Source of the DNA: Myripristis murdjan
Taxonomy: Eukaryota; Chordata; Actinopteri; Holocentriformes; Holocentridae
DNA length: 64,000 bases
NCBI RefSeq assembly: GCF_902150065.1
Contig: NC_043994.1
Location: 19,772,913-19,836,912 of the forward strand
Reading direction: 5' to 3'
Program-made: the position numbers and the translations under genes
Notes under the pieces: model-generated
Databases searched by the model: none
Told to the model about the DNA's origin: nothing
Seen by the model: only the letters and a program-made list of their open reading frames with translations
Shown: in pieces, positions 46,901 to 58,152 of the stretch
How the letters are laid out: the number at the start of each line of letters is the position of its first letter
Position numbering within the stretch: position 1 is the stretch's first letter

Positions 46901-49900
46901 CCCTGCTTCACATTCGTAGTTACACAGATTGTCATTTCGACCTTTCCCCATTATAGTTTTCCTAATGTTGGCCACTGAACAGCTTCACTTTAGCACTTGG
47001 GTTTTAAGTGCCTCGTTCAAAGCCGCATCATTTGTAGATGCTGACAGAGAGGAGACTGTTAGTTGTTTACTTTTCCCATTTAAACTTTCACAGCTAGTTC
47101 AGGGATTCAAACCGGCAGCCTTCTGGTCATTTTTTAACAATCATGTGACTGCCCATACCACTCCTTTAATGCTGATGCCGATACCAAGCACAAACTTCAA
47201 AGGTCAACCAATATTGGGTCTTGTTCCAATCCATTACTTTCACTGGAAACTGTAGGGTCATTGGACCAAGTAATAGATATAAAAAACCCCTTTTCTCACC
47301 ATTTGAGAGACACAGGCTTCAGTGTGACAAAATTGAGAAAATAAAGACAGTTTTCTTTTATTTCTGACTTATTATTTAGGGCTTTTGGTATTGGATATTA
47401 GTTTTATCTAAAATCTCAAAACAGATACTGCATTTAATACTGCAGTAAATACTGCAGTCCAGTATTTGCACTGATAACAAACACTGGCATCCCCTCATTG
47501 TACCATGACTGGAATGCAGTTTGCATCATTGTATCAGAGAATTAAGAGTCAACTAGAGAATTAGCTGGTGTTATAATTGGCGTATGCCATTATTTATCCA
47601 TGCTTCATACAGGAAATTAATCCTAAAAAGGCATGAGCAGAAGTTATTGTCTCTAAGCTCAGGATCCTCTTTGGAGAGCACCTAAAAGAAATGGTGCATT
47701 CTAGTCCTGTTGTTATTTTAGTGCCTCTTTGAACATGGTATTTTAAAACTGGCAAAGTCTTGTTGTCATATTTTTGCCCTTTCCCCTTGCTTTGACCCTA
47801 AGGTCTAAGAGAGGTGGGAGTGGCCAGAACTATCCCATGACGACCCAGTCATTTTTATAAACTGTTTAGGTTATATGCTGTCCAAAATATTAGAAGCTTC
47901 TATAAATTGAAACAGGAAGTTCTATTACATTCTGGAGAAGGGAGAAAATAGCAGTTTGTAATGTTTTCCCAGCACATAGTTATAATAAATAATATAATAA
48001 ATCAATAAGCTGTCTTAAGAGCATATTCTTAGATTTTTTATGTTGTTTAACTCTTAGTCATAGGAATATGAAAATGGGCCAGAGCATAAATGGCCTCTGA
48101 GAGGGGAAAAGTCAAGTTTCATCTTAAAAACATTTCTCCCTTTCTACCTAGCAGTATTGCCAGATTTAGAGCAAGACCAATCATTAAGTTATTTCCTGCA
48201 TGGTGTTCCTGAGTGGCAATCAGGTCCAATGACTCGTAAACAGGATGGAAGTGATGAGTGAGGAGTTACATCCTTCATGAAAGTATGGCATAAATACAAG
48301 TGGGAATTGACGTCAGTTGAATATTTTTATCAACTACAGTAAGTTTGCATAATCTCTGGTTATTTGCACATCAGAAGGTTAGAGATGCAGTCCTAAATAG
48401 CATTTACTTCCTCTTTTTCATGACAAAGAAACAGCTAGAGACTAACGGCTGCAATTAGTGCTAATTTTGTTTGTCTTCCTTGACCTCCAATTTGTTTGTG
48501 TTCTTGGATACACACAGAGGTGCATGGAAGGTGGAAGCGGGTGTCATTTGAATTGTTTGCAGGACATTCCATTGACAGTCAGTGATCTAATCAGTTGTTT
48601 ACTCCTCCTGGCTTGATGGCTTCTGTGAAGAATGCTCATTTCCTCATTCACACAAAAACGTGACAACATCCTGACAGTGCTTCACTGGGGCAATAAAGTA
48701 TCCTGGTTTCTGCTGTTTTTCAATGGCCAGTGCTGGTTATCTCATAATTTTCTACTCATCTCCACAGCCAGGCCTATGTTGTAAAGGTTGTATGATTTTT
48801 TTTTGTTTTTGTTTTTTTTTTCCCAAAGGAAGATGTTGTCACAGATAACCTCCTATCCTGAGTTATCATATCCTATAGAATCAAAGGAATTTATGCAGAT
48901 TTATTCCTACACACATACATATCATGCCAGTTCTAGTTAAATAAGCATAATACTAGTCAAGTTTAGGTATAAGCGATTTGAATGGCAGTAACATATCAGT
49001 TTTCAAATAAATGCTGAGTTTTTTCAGCATTTTCACTTTTTCAGTTTCTGAGCACTTCCATGTGACCTTCCCCAGAATAGATACTGAATCTGCATGTAGC
49101 AAGCTTAAGTCCAACCTTTACATCACTGTCCATTGAGAGATGTTTGAGAAAGTCTGAAATCCTCTCAGCATATGACAGCTAGCCAGTGCAGTGTTGCAGG
49201 GTGGTGAGGTATGTTAATCTACGAAAACCCACACTTAGTGATGTGAATAGACCTATGCAAAGTTTAGGGCAGTATAGAATCTCTTGCTTTTGTGAGTAAC
49301 CCACAGATTTCTGTGCACATTTGCTGATAGAATATTGGTGTCTACAGCGAGAAGAATGTCAAAGCTCAGGATCCTCTGAGCTTTTTTGTTGAATTGCTCA
49401 GAGTTTATTTCAGTGCTAACGAGATGGGAATTGTGTGATCAAGCTGTGAGTCGTACTTTCTTGCCACGGCTCGTCTTTAATTGAGCTCTAAAGAGCTAGC
49501 GGAGAGGGCACCAGAAAAGAGGCATTCTCTTCTTTCACTCAGCAGTTTGAAAGGAAAGCAGGCATCCTTCATGTGGACACCTGTGTTGAGCCTTTGTTGC
49601 TCTTGCATAGTCTGTGTAAGAGGAATGAGTGTCTCATAGACTTTCAGCAAACTTTTTCCTTTTTCCCCATTTCTCCAAATGTATCTCAGTATTTTCTGTG
49701 GCAATATTCCTCTTGAAGAACTAGATGCAATACTTTTTATCTGTTTCTTTGCCAGTAATTTGTTTGTTTTATCCATGATCATGTTGGGCATTAGTAAATA
49801 AATCACCAGTCACAATGGCAACATTGTTTGGCTCTTTGATGGTTGGCCATAAGAACATCAGTATTATTTAACCACCATTATCACTAAATGAATGGATGTT

Positions 49901-52900
49901 AACAACTGTGACATGGTCTCTGATTTGCCACAGTCATCCTTTGCTACTACAAATGTTTGTTGAATTGAAATTATTTGCCATTGTGTTTTGATGCTAGGAT
50001 TAGTTTAGCCATTCATTTAGTAATTTTGCGTAAGCTCTGCCAATGTGGTGATATGGCATTTACCAGAGAACTGCCTCAGAATACGTCAGAATCATCTGAC
50101 TGTCATATGAAAAAAAGGAAAGAAAAAAAGACACAGCAGTTATCCTTGAACATCCTTGAGACAGAAAGAGCAGTTTATTGCCACTCTGGATTTTGAAATT
50201 GGGCATTTCGATTTGCAAAAGCATGTTAGATACTTCCTTGTGGGCATTCATTTTGCATTCATCATCAGTAGTTCATCAAAAATATCTGCCTTTTCCAAGT
50301 CTTTGCTAAATATTCTGTAAAACTACAGCTCTATTTGGCCTAGCATATTGAAAGCAAAGCATGCATTCCCCCATGTGTGGGGAATGCATGTGTTTGGGTT
50401 TTGCCAGTCCTCAAACCCATTTCGTCCTCTTACACAGACACTGATCAAACTCTATATGCTCTTTTGTCCCCATAAAACCATTGCCCTTTTTGACAAGAGC
50501 CTAAAATCACCAAAAGTAACATGTTCAGTGATATCGCAGGCTCTATACATTTGCCCTCCCAGTTGAAGATCTGTGACATGAGGACGGACAACACCATACC
50601 TTGAGGAGCCACTGTGTGTTATTCTCCATGATGGTCTCCAGTTGGTCCAGCCTCTGAGCTGACTCATCACTGTCTGCAGGGCCATCCTTTTGGATCGGGT
50701 TGTTGTAAGTGCTGCTTGAGTACCGGCAATTGTCCTGCTCAGGCAGCAGAAAGGTGTAGCTACATGGGCCGTTTTGGATCTGGTATTGTCTCTTACCCAC
50801 AGTGGTGTCTGAAGTCTTATATCCTGTCCCCAGAGCAAGGCAGAAACTCAAAACCAGCAAGCCAGCATTCAGCATTTTTGTTTCAATAAAGTAGTTAACT
50901 AAAAACAATGTTAGTTCAAACTGAACTCCTGAGTGTTCCCTGGTCTTCTCTCGGTGACTAGATTTCTTTCCCAAGCTATGTCCAAGAGTTGAGTGTCCTC
51001 TTGAAGTTGTGCAGGTTCTTTATATCAGGACTCCGTGGTAAGAGGAGGAGATGAAACCATCAGGAGCTAGAGGTAGTGTGTCAGTCCCACAGGTTACTAG
51101 TCCCAGACTGCATGTGTTCTCCTTTCATCAGACCCCCCAACCCCTTGTCTGAGCTGCCTCTGATTAGCTAACTGTGTGAGTTGTGACCACTCCCCTTTCC
51201 CTTAGCTGGTCACTGAAGAGTAGCGGAGTGGAGATTCCCTTTATTTCCCTTCACACAACTAACAACTCAAAGGAGCAGATGCACAAATTGTACATGTCCT
51301 AATATATCACTTCTTGCTTCTGGTAGTGTTTCTTGAGTGGGTCTGTAAGAAACATTAAGAATGAAGCTTGAATGCCAATTATAACATTTTTTCCAGCACT
51401 TAAGTCTTTGATAGCAGTGTCCATTCCTCCCCATTCATAAATCTTTTCTCTGCCTATTACAAAACACAGGCATGTTTGAATGAAGGAGCTTTAAAAGAAA
51501 TGGCCCACTCCTGAGTGACACTGAGAGCACTTGTTGCTTAGACAAAAGACACTGATGTTACTCTGCAAATAGAGCTGGATCTGGATGTTTTTAGACTGGT
51601 GGAAATTGATTGGACTCTGAAAGAAGGAGAGAAAAATCTCATGAAGAAAGATCATGAAGAAAAGAAAATCTTCATGATCTTTTTTTTTTTTTTTAATCCT
51701 TTACAAACTATAATAAGCTTTATTTCATAAGACCAGCTGTGATTCAGGATTTTAAAATAATTCCCAGAAAGTCATTGGTTGCCTTTTAATGATCTCTGCA
51801 TCACACAGTTGGACTGGCTTTCATATTCGTAGCTCTGGGAAACACCTGGCAATGTTCACAACATTTGTTGTTATGGTGGATTTTCACTTTTTGAACTGGC
51901 TTTGGCTTCACGGAGCCCTGTCTGGTGCATATAAATAACCTAATACTATTTACTCTTTTATATGTAGGAATGAATTTTAAGTTGACTTGGTTGCTTGTTT
52001 CTTTGATTACTCCACTGTACAGAAGTTGATGCAGTTTGGTAGTGTAGGCTGCCTGGCTGTTTGGGTGCCTCTCATGATTTTGTCAGATTTTGATGTGTGA
52101 GGGTGCAGGTATGTAAGGGGTATATGAAATAACATGACAAGTATGGTGCCACACTGGCTAACTATTTCAGACTTAATACTGAGCACCTCATGTTAACAAT
52201 AGACTGACATTTTTTTTTTCCAGGATTATTAAGCTCTACAGTATCATTGTCACCTTTGCCAGAAGGGCAAGTATGTACATGTCTTGGCATTGCTAAGAGA
52301 CTCGAACATTTTCATAGTGAACAGAACAAAATGCTTCTGACAGTAGTCTGATTTTTGTTTTCTGTTGCAATTTCAGGCTCACAAATAGAAAAAAAAAAAA
52401 AACAGATCTGCAACTGGAGCCTTGGGTTGCATTGAGAAGAATATGGGGGGGATTTCTTCCCCACCACTTTGCCATATATTTTCCCATTTATTGGACTACT
52501 TGATCTGTTACTGACAATCCTCTCAGGCACACGTGGAAAGTAGGGTTGTTTTTGTTATTTCAGCATTATCCCAGCTTGGCAGAACGTTTGTGCAGCAGTG
52601 ATTTTATTCCCCGCTGTGAACTCTGTCAGAGGGCTGACATGTCACAGTGGGGAATGGGTGCAGGTGTGCTGTACAGGAAGTGAATCGACACAGGAGGATG
52701 TTTTGTCCTACGCCCCAGGAATGTGCCTCCATCACAGTCACCTTCCTATTGCTTTAGTAGCTTCACTCATCACTTCCCCTAACAGTTGAATTCATCCCTC
52801 TTTGGAAAAACAGAAACAAACCACCTCCATCTGTCACAGCAAAATGTTTATAAGTAGATTAAGCTTCATATTGTGCTTTGAGAGGCCATTCTACTGTAGC

Positions 52901-55407
52901 GTGAGAATAAATCACAACTCAATAACATGACATTTCATATTCTGAGAGGAAAGCATTACATTTGCCCTCTTCAGTTTGGACACAAGTACTGATAGAAGCA
53001 GAATTGTAGGAAGCAGACTGATGTAATATGTTACAGTATAAAGGAAATGCAACATATTTCAGGCACATTACCAAAGAGGAAGGACTTGTCGTCATTCCAA
53101 AAACACAAAAACACCGAGTGTCTCAGGTGTTGTGGCTGACTCACCAAAGCTGTGAATTCTCAGGCGCCAGCGTTTGCTTTATGTTTAGATGAAGGAGGAA
53201 ATGACATACACAATGACCCATTTTTGATGGATCTCACCTCCAAGGCTCAATCATTTTTCACCATTGTGAACGTGACAGAGTGCCATACTGTCATAAGACA
53301 TGATTTTATATATAATTTATTGTAACAATGACAACTTTTTTGCTGTTGTTGAACTCTTTCCAAGGTTTTGTATTTATCATCATCCTCACAGAAAAATCTA
53401 AAATAAAAAATAATAATAATAAAAAATAGACTTTCTAGCACTATGTAGGTGTCTGCATGACTGGAGTGTGAGTGGAAATATAGCCCACTGCATTCAAGCA
53501 GGTAGAGAAAACATGTCTTTAAAGTCAAGCTTATAGGGTTTTTGTGGCTAGTTTGACATGAAATAAAAACCGAATGACACCTTTCATGAAATTTATCAGC
53601 AACACCAAGGTTTATGTGCAGGCTACAACTAAATTATCTCCACTCTATTCTAAACTCACTTGGCTGTGAGGTTGCATGGCATTAATCATTTATGTGCATG
53701 AGAAAATCCAGTTCTGTAAGCGTTCTTAATAACCATGTAGAGCCATGAGTTTTTTATTTATTCATTTATTTATTTTATGGCAGTTAACAGGACAAAGGAA
53801 GTTTGCTTTTATGTCACCATTTATTTGTTTGCACTAAAAGTTTTTCCCCCCAAAATCTGATTTCTCACATAATAGAGCTTACATGTGAATTATGTCTTTA
53901 ATCATTCCCCTCAAATTACACAATGTGCTTTAATGTTCACCTCGCCCAGTCTCCAGACCCTTTCAGCAATCCCTGATTACTTGTGGTAAAATGAGACTTG
54001 TGTTGAGATTTGCAAAGGACTAAAAGCCTTAAAGCTTTTGCTTGGCATTCAGCTGAAGGTGGAGCAGATTGCCCCTTTCACTGTTGCAACTGACCCGTGC
54101 TGGACACGGAGCGGGTCTGCAGTCAGAGCTTAGATCCTCACTCACCAAACCCAGATGAAAGAGGGCCTGGAAATGCCTCATGTGTGCTCTCATTCAGTCA
54201 GCCAGGATTGGCAATAGTCAATAGACAATGTGGCCCAAGCAACTGAAACCAAGCACATAAAATGGCATTGGAGCTAACCTTTATATCACTCAGAGAGCAA
54301 CTGGGAGCTTTGCGTCATTTTACACAAAGTGATTCTTATTGAATCTGTCATTCATCTCCAGCAGTACATACTGTTGTTATAATTTTTGTGGCAGTAGTAC
54401 CTTTGAAACTCCCTTTTCCTCATGGTGCTATCACCACAGCACAGAATTAAGAAGCAAATTCAGGACTGTCAATTCTGTGTTGAGACACTGCAGTCCTTTT
54501 TATCTGTACACTATTGAAAATAAAATCATGGTTAGCAGCACTCCAGAGATCTTTTCTGCATGTTAAGTTGTGTATTATTATTAAAGCAAAGTATAATTTA
54601 TATTAGTGTGAGAAGAATATTAAGGATCATTATACTTAAGCTGCAAACTTTTAAGTCCCACAGTTCTTCATAAGTTGAGAATGAAGCTGAAATCAGTTGT
54701 AAAGTATTAAGAAAACAATTTTAAATAATAATCCCATGAAATTTCCAATCACATATGTAAGGGGTATAGCTTTCACATGGAACGTTTTTATTGCTGTTCT
54801 TGCTCAGTTTACTTAACTCTAGTGTTAGTGATTAAATTTGAATGGAGCTTTGTTCATCCTCTAGAGGCAGTTGTTCTACATAGAAGCGCAGATGTTAATT
54901 TCGGAAAAATAAAAAAATAATCTGTTAAATAAATTTTCATTCAAGTACATTTCATCATTCACACATATACATTTAAAACTTGTGACTTGCTTCTCTTCCA
55001 GATTTGCCGGCTCCAGCAGCACCTGTCTGCCGGGGAACACCAGCAGGACTTGTTCCAAGATCAGCCCGCCATGTTTGTGTCCCAGCACTCCCAGCCACCC
55101 ACGCAGAGTCTGGTGGAGCTCATTCAGCTGTGTGGAGGAACAGTCTGCAAAACAGTCCGCCAGGCAGGCATCTGCATCGGTAAATACAGCGGCAGAAGAC
55201 CAGAGGGAAACAGGATGCTGTCTGAGCAGTGGGTCCTTGGTAAGATGTTTTATGCTTTTCTCTTACAAATACATTACTCACAAAACTCATTTTTCACTGA
55301 GAGCGAGAGTGTGTCACTGCTGCTTTTTACTTTATTGTGTCTTTCTTTCTTCAGACTGTATCACACATCTCAAGCAGCTGTCATATGATAACTACGACCT
55401 GGAGTGA
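26677..55407 (+). CDS. mcph1: Microcephalin (BRCT protein of centrosome and DNA-damage response)
   Basis: Coding exons: 26677-26713, 27278-27369, 27468-27586, 27748-27832, 28168-28279, 28363-28494, 28615-28695, 29187-30629, 32160-32275, 36003-36040, 36223-36385, 36469-36546, 55002-55239 and 55355-55407. All phases agree, giving 928 residues (human 835). An untranslated exon precedes, so introns are numbered with it as exon 1. An N-terminal BRCT ([21 protein letters not shown].., about 13-95) is needed for centrosome and condensin functions. A middle region in the 1443-bp exon is low-complexity and basic, with [13 protein letters not shown] matching SYDDYFSPDN of human. The C-terminal BRCT pair (TRTLVMTSM-like start, [18 protein letters not shown]; then [20 protein letters not shown]) binds phosphorylated H2AX in mammals. 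The middle exon contains an internal duplication of 83-codon period. Intron 13 (18.5 kb) contains angpt2. Confidence 0.96.
26733..27173. mobile_element. Short hAT-like element in mcph1 intron 2
   Basis: 441 bp with inverted ends of the GGTCTTCAAC type (left GGGGTCTTAAAC, right GTTGAAGACC), each followed by GGACCCCC words. It is flanked by the identical 8 bp GCATAGGC at 26725-26732 and 27174-27181. The 8-bp duplication supports hAT. It makes up nearly all of a 564-bp intron. Confidence 0.75.
29312..29770 (+). repeat. mcph1: Internal tandem duplication within mcph1 coding exon
   Basis: Two units 249 nt (83 codons) apart encode similar text: [20 protein letters not shown] then [38 protein letters not shown] then [27 protein letters not shown] then [10 protein letters not shown]. 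Each carries a basic RRSSVKK motif. Confidence 0.85.
32306..32504 (+). repeat. 199-bp repeat, copy 1 (mcph1 intron 10)
   Basis: Begins CATCATCTATCATGCAGTGT and ends CCTGGAAAAACAG. It is colinear without gaps with 36651-36849, with about 8 substitutions. It starts 31 bp after a coding exon. No inverted ends and no clear target duplication. Confidence 0.9.
32505..36002. other. mcph1 intron 10, remainder
   Basis: About 3.5 kb of non-coding DNA. It includes an exact two-copy 45-bp tandem repeat at 35449-35538 and, near 35715-35805, a decayed copy of a common dispersed repeat (AAACTCCACACAGAAAGGCCC and CCACTGAGCCACGGTGC words). Short open frames here lack splice support and look random. Confidence 0.5.
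35449..35538 (+). repeat. 45-bp direct tandem duplication
   Basis: Two identical adjacent copies beginning TGCTCAAATGTTAAACTAAA. Perfect identity suggests a recent event. Confidence 0.95.
36576..36646 (+). repeat. 15-bp minisatellite
   Basis: About five copies of a GATATTCACGACACA unit in mcph1 intron 13, 30 bp after the exon and directly abutting the second copy of the 199-bp repeat. There are no spacers, so it is not a CRISPR array. Confidence 0.9.
36651..36849 (+). repeat. 199-bp repeat, copy 2 (mcph1 intron 13)
   Basis: Same length and orientation as the copy at 32306-32504, about 96% identical by eye. Similarity stops sharply at both borders. Confidence 0.9.
37033..37361 (+). other. 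Candidate alternative mcph1 exons
   Basis: Two open segments with good splice signals follow the exon ending at 36546 in the correct phase. 37033-37177 (ttgccacag acceptor, GCTCAAG|gtaagt donor) reads [19 protein letters not shown]..; 37299-37361 (cactctag acceptor, CCTG|gtaatt donor) reads [20 protein letters not shown]. Neither fits the phase of the next constitutive exon at 55002. If used, they would end the protein before the last BRCT, with a stop reached by read-through near 37428. I do not recognise the peptide. Confidence 0.3.
37881..37985 (+). repeat. Long (GT)n microsatellite with a GAGAGG tail
   Basis: About 39 uninterrupted GT units followed by GAGAGGGAGAGG repeats, inside mcph1 intron 13. 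Probably highly polymorphic. Confidence 0.98.
39323..50875 (-). CDS. angpt2: Angiopoietin-2, secreted Tie2 ligand
   Basis: Nine exons on the minus strand: 50600-50875, 46648-46803, 45028-45149, 44587-44825, 44100-44227, 43456-43557, 42350-42516, 40800-40930 and 39323-39483. All phases agree and give 493 residues (human 496). The start is the ATG of [18 protein letters not shown], a signal peptide; an in-frame upstream ATG lacks one. Next come the superclustering head ([21 protein letters not shown]), [11 protein letters not shown], a coiled coil to about residue 260 and a fibrinogen-like domain from about 275 ([40 protein letters not shown]). The head fits ANGPT2 better than ANGPT1. It regulates vascular and lymphatic remodelling through Tie2, as a context-dependent agonist or antagonist. 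It sits inside mcph1 intron 13 on the opposite strand, as in human. Which fish co-orthologue (a or b) it is cannot be settled here. Confidence 0.96.
40060..40245. repeat. Dispersed teleost repeat in angpt2 intron 8
   Basis: Contains ACATTTAGCGGACACTTTTG, CCAGGATGACTTACAATTA and TTGCTCAAGGACAC. This is a diverged copy of the common fish repeat with CATTTAGCAGACGCTTTTAT and GCGACTTACA words. A shorter relative lies at 38823-38890. Family not assigned. Confidence 0.45.
51019..51024 (-). promoter_or_regulatory. angpt2: TATA box of angpt2
   Basis: GATATAAAGAAC on the minus strand, about 145 bp before the start codon. The placement suits a short 5' UTR in exon 1. Confidence 0.5.
51060..54990. other. 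mcph1 intron 13 upstream of angpt2
   Basis: About 3.9 kb without a recognisable exon or bounded transposon. It probably includes angpt2 regulatory DNA. A perfect 14-bp inverted repeat with an 8-nt loop lies at 51647-51682, followed by a T tract. Confidence 0.4.
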
Positions 55408-55911
55408 AAACCCTGCACAATATTACTTTGGACTGTGAAGAGTAATTTTATGATGGACAGTTACTGGTGGGATTAAATATCCTCAATATCTACCTTAAGT
55501 GTCTCTTTTTTGCAAGGTAATCAACTTGCCACGTAAAATTATTAAGAGGCTTTGTATGAAATTTCGCAGAAGGCTGTGAAGATATATATTGAGTAACGCA
55601 CAGGATTATCACACATAACATGTTCCTCCGTGATTACAACGGGAGCCATCGACTGGATTGCCAACCCCTGGACAACGATGTGAATTATATGGGACTGTAG
55701 AAGACTTACACTGTTACACTGATTTTGAATGCATATGATATGTCAATGTTTTTGTTCTCTGTTCCTGTATTTGCAATGACACCCATACTGGCTACGGTTT
55801 TACAACGGGACACAAGGACTTTAACTGTGATTTGCAGATACCGACTGAGCCATGTTAAAGTCTGTTCGACATAATGAATTGTTATTATAGAGTTGTTTTG
55901 TTGTTGTTTTT

Positions 55912-55917
55912 AATAAA
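55912..55917 (+). terminator. mcph1: Polyadenylation signal of mcph1
   Basis: TTTTTAATAAATATT about 500 bp after the mcph1 stop codon. Confidence 0.6.
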
Positions 55918-55949
55918 TATTTTTTACAAATTTGCCTATGATTTTATCT

Positions 55950-57230
55950 GTAATTAAAAATTGCCTTGGGAATCAAACAGGCAACCTGTAGAAATGCAAC
56001 AATTCAGTGGTAATTTGAGTTAACTGAATTGATTAACTGAAGAGTAATCTACTACACACACTGAACTGCAAAAATCACTATAATGGGCAGCAGCTACTAT
56101 CTTAGTTACACCCAGGAAAAAAGAAATACATGCAAGTGCAGTAGTGGAAGCTTTTAGTGATTTGTTTCCCATTGGATCCTGTCAGTCCACCCATTATGAA
56201 ATCTCATGTTATTTTACATTAAAGGGAAAAAAAATCATCTATTTCTCTCTCTTTACAACTTTACCATCACCACTGTACTCACTGGCCCAAGTGGGTTTCT
56301 GCATCATCTCTAGGGTCCAGCTTGTATAAATCTTGGATAGACTCAGGGCAGTTAAATTGTAAATTTTGGTCCATCAAAAGGGAAACAATCTGTCTATGTT
56401 AAAAATAGATCACAAAATGTGCTAATGGAGTTTTAATTTTAGCACCTGGTAGATTGGATAACTTGTTAAGGGAGCAAAACACGTTCATATAGGACCTGTC
56501 ATGAAAATGTGCAGTTTCCGGTGATTGGTACTGTCAGTCAAAGAAGATATAAGGAAGTGAGTCAACAGGAATTTTGAACCTTGGGAACAGTTGTAGTGTT
56601 GGCTTGCATCATCCCCATTTCCAGGGCATCTTCAGCCATCTGGCTAATAGTTCCTCTGATTCACTTTGATGTGACTAAACACCTGTGAACAAAGGCACCA
56701 GAGGAGGACACTGAGTTCTTTAGGAGACAGTTATGAAACGTAAATTTAGAGGAAGGCTGAAGGCTCATTTGTACTACAAAGGTGTGAGAGCATGAACCTT
56801 AACATTTTCTAATGCATAAAATTGTTATTTGTGATGAACTGATAGATTTCTGTGCTATTTTTAGATTTTACAAGGTCAAAAAGCACAACACTGGATCACT
56901 GACACACAGTCTACACACACTCAGAAAATAAAGCACATAATTGTACCTTTAGGGGTACAACAATAAGCTTTTTACAAAAACACAACTAATTGAAAAACGA
57001 TGTCAGGACAGGATTGTCATGCATTGGAGAGTTTGAGAACTTTTCCCCCACCAATGCTCCTCAAAAAAGTTTCCTATCAAAAAAAAAAAAAAAGTGTTTA
57101 AGGTTTATTCCCTGCACTGCATGCTTCCCCCAGACATTCTGTACTAGCCCAAATCATACAACAACAGTAATCTTCCCTAATCGGATTTCCGTGGGATTAA
57201 ATTTTATCAAATGAGTATCTGTGAGCTGTT
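55950..57230. other. Intergenic region between mcph1 and agpat5
   Basis: AT-rich DNA with no exon or bounded repeat recognised. Confidence 0.4.
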
Positions 57231-57239
57231 GTGCATCTA

Positions 57240-57460
57240 CTATGGCGGAGGGGGGGGGTCCCCTCACTGCAGGACAAAGGCGCGGCACTGTCCCGCATAG
57301 AGACCCCCCTCTTGTCCCGGTCCGGACTCACGCTGCGGTCTGTGCCTTCACCTACCGCCGCCACTGCAACGGACCAACCAGCAGCCAGGACGTTACCGAG
57401 GAGCGTGACGTAACTTACGTAGGGAGGCGTGTACGTCGTGTGTGACATTTGCAGGCAGCG
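57240..57460 (+). promoter_or_regulatory. agpat5: CpG-rich promoter of agpat5
   Basis: The most CpG-rich stretch of this part of the window, with a full CRE-like TGACGTAA (57406) and a second TTACGT (57415) near the expected start site. About 700 bp of leader DNA, possibly 5' UTR, separates it from the start codon. Confidence 0.55.
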
Positions 57461-58152
57461 TGAAGCTAGTTTGTAAGAGCTAGCAGGATTCAGGGAAACT
57501 GGATATGAGCAGGATATGTTCTACTTTATACCTAGTTAACCACTGTTAATGTCACGGTTGGTCTTTGCAGTTTTGTACCTAAATTATAGGAGACAACCGA
57601 GTTCAAATGTAGCGCTACTTGAGCCCTGCTGTCTAGTTTATAAATACAGTAGCTAACGCTTTTCTTTCTGCTGCTACAGAGTTAAAGCCACAGCAGTTAA
57701 TCAACGGCTTGCTTTGAGGTCGTTTTGTGGTTTCCTGCATTGAGCTGTTGTCAAAGTGTAGTTGATATTTGATTCAAAAACAAACAGAAAAACTCCAGTT
57801 GTAGTTGTTGTTCTTGCATTGCAGCATGGCTGGACTGTAACGCATTTACGCTGACTTGGCTAACGCCGCTTCGCACAAGGTTAACATTAGCTTTAGCCAG
57901 CTAGCTGCCCTCAGTTGCCTCTTGGTCCAGCTTTGTCCTCTCTCTGCCACTTTTTTTCATGCCGAGTTAGAGTAGTTTTTATCGGGACAGGTGTGTGTCT
58001 GTGTGTCTGTGTGTGTGTGCTGAGAGCAGGTCAAGTGTGGTGCGATAGAGTGCATTTTACACACTTTCTTGACTCATACAGAGTGTAAACTCGTCGTAAG
58101 CTCAGTTCACTGCAGGGGAAGTTTTAGTTTGGGTACTTTTAAGGAAGCGAAA

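Noticed and set aside
50876-50974. Upstream in-frame ATG extending angpt2
   Set aside because: It would bury the hydrophobic signal peptide behind a charged leader; the ATG at 50875 gives the expected secretory N-terminus.
57221-57448. Open frames in the agpat5 promoter region
   Set aside because: CpG-rich DNA keeps frames open on both strands; no homology, and the location is explained by a promoter.
58069-58152. Upstream in-frame ATG of agpat5
   Set aside because: The sequence before MLLSLVVHTYS is not like any AGPAT5, while that N-terminus matches human from its first Met.
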